This document shows, piece by piece, positions 62,681 through 64,000 of a stretch of 64,000 nucleotides of DNA. The DNA is from Aurelia coerulea (Eukaryota; Cnidaria; Scyphozoa; Semaeostomeae; Ulmaridae): the NCBI GenBank assembly GCA_039566865.1, contig CM076957.1:10425896-10489895 (forward strand), written 5' to 3'. The notes beneath the pieces were generated by a model that was not told the DNA's origin, made no database searches, and saw nothing but the letters and a program-made list of their open reading frames with translations. Position numbers and translations under genes: made by a program. Numbering within the stretch: position 1 is the stretch's first letter; each line of letters starts with the position of its first letter.

Positions 62681-63460
62681 CAGTAAATCCAAACTTTTGT
62701 GGACTTGTTTACATGTAGGGCCTGCTCTAATAAACATGCACTACATAGGCTGTATGTCGCCTTCGAATTCATTTGCAGAGTTGAAGAATGTTATACAAGG
62801 AATCAGTACTCTGTGGCAGCATAAAAACTTTGGAAATATTGTCATAAATTCCCAATCGAAAGTTTTTATTCTCCCCATAGAAGAACCAAATTGTTCCACC
62901 TTCCAACCACCAGTCAGAAATTGTTGAGGTTCCTCCCACCTAACTAGTTGTTTCTGCGCTGTCTTATGAAGATTTCAATTACAATTCCGTCATAGAATTG
63001 TTTTGAAGACAAGAATAGCAAGATTTCCGTCCAATCAGTTTTTGGTGAAGGGTGGTAAAATCATCCAAAATGGCCTAAATTTGACTCTTCAAATTTCCCG
63101 GTCGGTTTTCCGTTCTATTGATTAGTTTTAGAGCGTGTCACGTGCCAAGCTCGTCAGTCGGTTAGGATTTAGTGCCTATCTCACACAAAGGTAGGTCTGA
63201 CAGTTCTGATTCTTTGCAAAGATATATAATCCCATAACAAATTCCACGTTTCCCAATAGACCTGTCTCAACACAAGTTTGTATCTGTCTTGTTTGCACAG
63301 TTAAAAGGTAAAAAAAAACTTTAGTTTTCCTCTCGATAGTTGCTGAAACATTATTTTATCATGCCTCGTTTATTCTGATGGATCAACTCCGAGGGAAATG
63401 ACGAATACCTTCACACCAAAGCTGTTAAGGGGTCGGTCATTTATAATTCTGGACACCAGG
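62681..63460. other. Unassigned sequence
   Basis: No RT or domain homology seen. The frame running out of the microsatellite is not considered a gene. Confidence 0.4.
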
Positions 63461-63462
63461 GC

Positions 63463-64000
63463 GGGTTAGAATTGGTGGGGGTATGAAAACTATTCCAAGG
63501 AAAATTGTGGGGTATGAAACTTTTTTGGATGTTTTAGAGGGGGTACGAAAACTGTCATAGTAGATTCTTTAGAAAATTATTTCAATGACACAAAATTGAA
63601 TACCATATCTTTGCACAACTGCAACTCTATCTAGCTTCTTAGTGACAGCCCTCAAATCATCCATTGTACCCAATTATATTTGTATAAATTCCAGCCCACT
63701 GCCTACCCTGGGTACCAGACTCTCTAACATATTAGAGTCTGGTACCCTGGGTACTCACTGCCCTTCCTTGGTAGTACTTCATTAAGTTCAAGTGGCATTG
63801 CCTTTCCTATTTTTTATTTTTATTCTTTATTTTTTTATAAGAATAGAACTTTTCTGATGTAGTTATCTGAAAATAGTTAGATAGATGGCCAGTGGTTGGG
63901 TATGAATTTTTTTCTAATTTTCCAATGGGGCTCGAAATTTTTTAGGGAAAATTGGAAGGGGTATAAAAACTTTCAGCTAGTTTAGCAATTCTAGCCCACC
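63463..64000. mobile_element. Inverted-repeat element at the window edge
   Basis: The left GGCGGGTTAGAATTGGTGGG and the right (complement) GGTGGGCTAGAATTGCTAAA are diverged inverted ends. Both are followed by GGTATGAAAACT-type words repeated at 63480, 63510, 63545, 63899 and 63960. The element runs to the edge, so the right end may be incomplete. Confidence 0.55.
63704..63753. repeat. Short perfect hairpin
   Basis: Arms TACCCTGGGTACCAGACTCT and AGAGTCTGGTACCCTGGGTA around 10 nt. The arm contains its own palindrome. It lies inside the edge element; not a bacterial-type terminator. Confidence 0.75.

Noticed and set aside
62422..62927. Met-Asp-Gly-Trp or Ser-Ile-His-Pro repeat proteins
   Set aside because: All frames of an (ATGG)n microsatellite are open; not genes.
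1..64000. tRNA, rRNA or snRNA genes
   Set aside because: No cloverleaf with matching A and B boxes and no conserved rRNA or snRNA core was recognised by eye; a dedicated search could still find one.

Overview
Kind of sequence. This is AT-rich eukaryotic, almost certainly metazoan, nuclear DNA. There are no bacterial operons, ribosome binding sites or CRISPR arrays. It holds many APE-type non-LTR retrotransposons with CR1/L2-like reverse transcriptases, a Ty3/gypsy element, hAT-, Mutator- and Tc1/mariner-like DNA elements, a SWIM-domain relic, and exons bounded by consensus splice sites. The repertoire and the 8-cysteine WAP plus VWA exons suggest an early-branching animal, most likely a cnidarian (anthozoan). 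The taxon is an inference.

Host gene. The only convincing host coding sequence is on the + strand. A WAP exon (15674-15847) and the first half of a VWA domain (25954-26294) are joined by matching phase-1 splice sites. A signal-peptide exon (5264-5337) may be the start of the gene. If so, a small secreted-protein gene is spread over more than 20 kb because its introns are packed with transposons.

Layout. 1-5.0 kb: broken non-LTR elements, one inserted antisense into another, plus an hAT MITE. 5.6-14.7 kb: a complete but dead Ty3/gypsy element (minus strand, 5-bp target duplication) with at least four insertions, including a composite element capped by CATAAAC palindromes. 14.7-26.3 kb: WAP exon, endonuclease relic, 143-bp satellite, further RT fragments, a second copy of the composite element, mariner-like elements, VWA exon. 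26.3-39.3 kb: RT fragments, a 1.28-kb near-perfect palindrome, a full-length but broken minus-strand CR1-like element split by another retroelement and by a Mutator-like foldback, and a SWIM-bearing foldback. 39.8-43.6 kb: a terminal-inverted-repeat element with nested insertions. 44.1-61.9 kb: a multi-level nest in which a CR1-like element is split by a TA-duplicating element, which holds a second retroelement split by an hAT element (8-bp duplication), which holds further retroelements, one with a 2A motif and itself split by a 6-kb non-coding LTR element. 62-64 kb: (ATGG)n microsatellite and a terminal-inverted-repeat element cut by the window edge.

How the parts relate. Nothing here is an operon or pathway. 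The window records successive insertions, many datable relative to each other from exact target-site duplications and from reading frames that resume across the insert. Most element ORFs carry frameshifts or stops. The cleanest are the 618-residue RT at 48725-50581, the 5'-truncated 374-residue RT at 59178-60302 and the 5'-truncated RT at 32698-33684. Coordinates of element ends are exact where a target duplication is quoted and otherwise good to roughly 10-30 bp.
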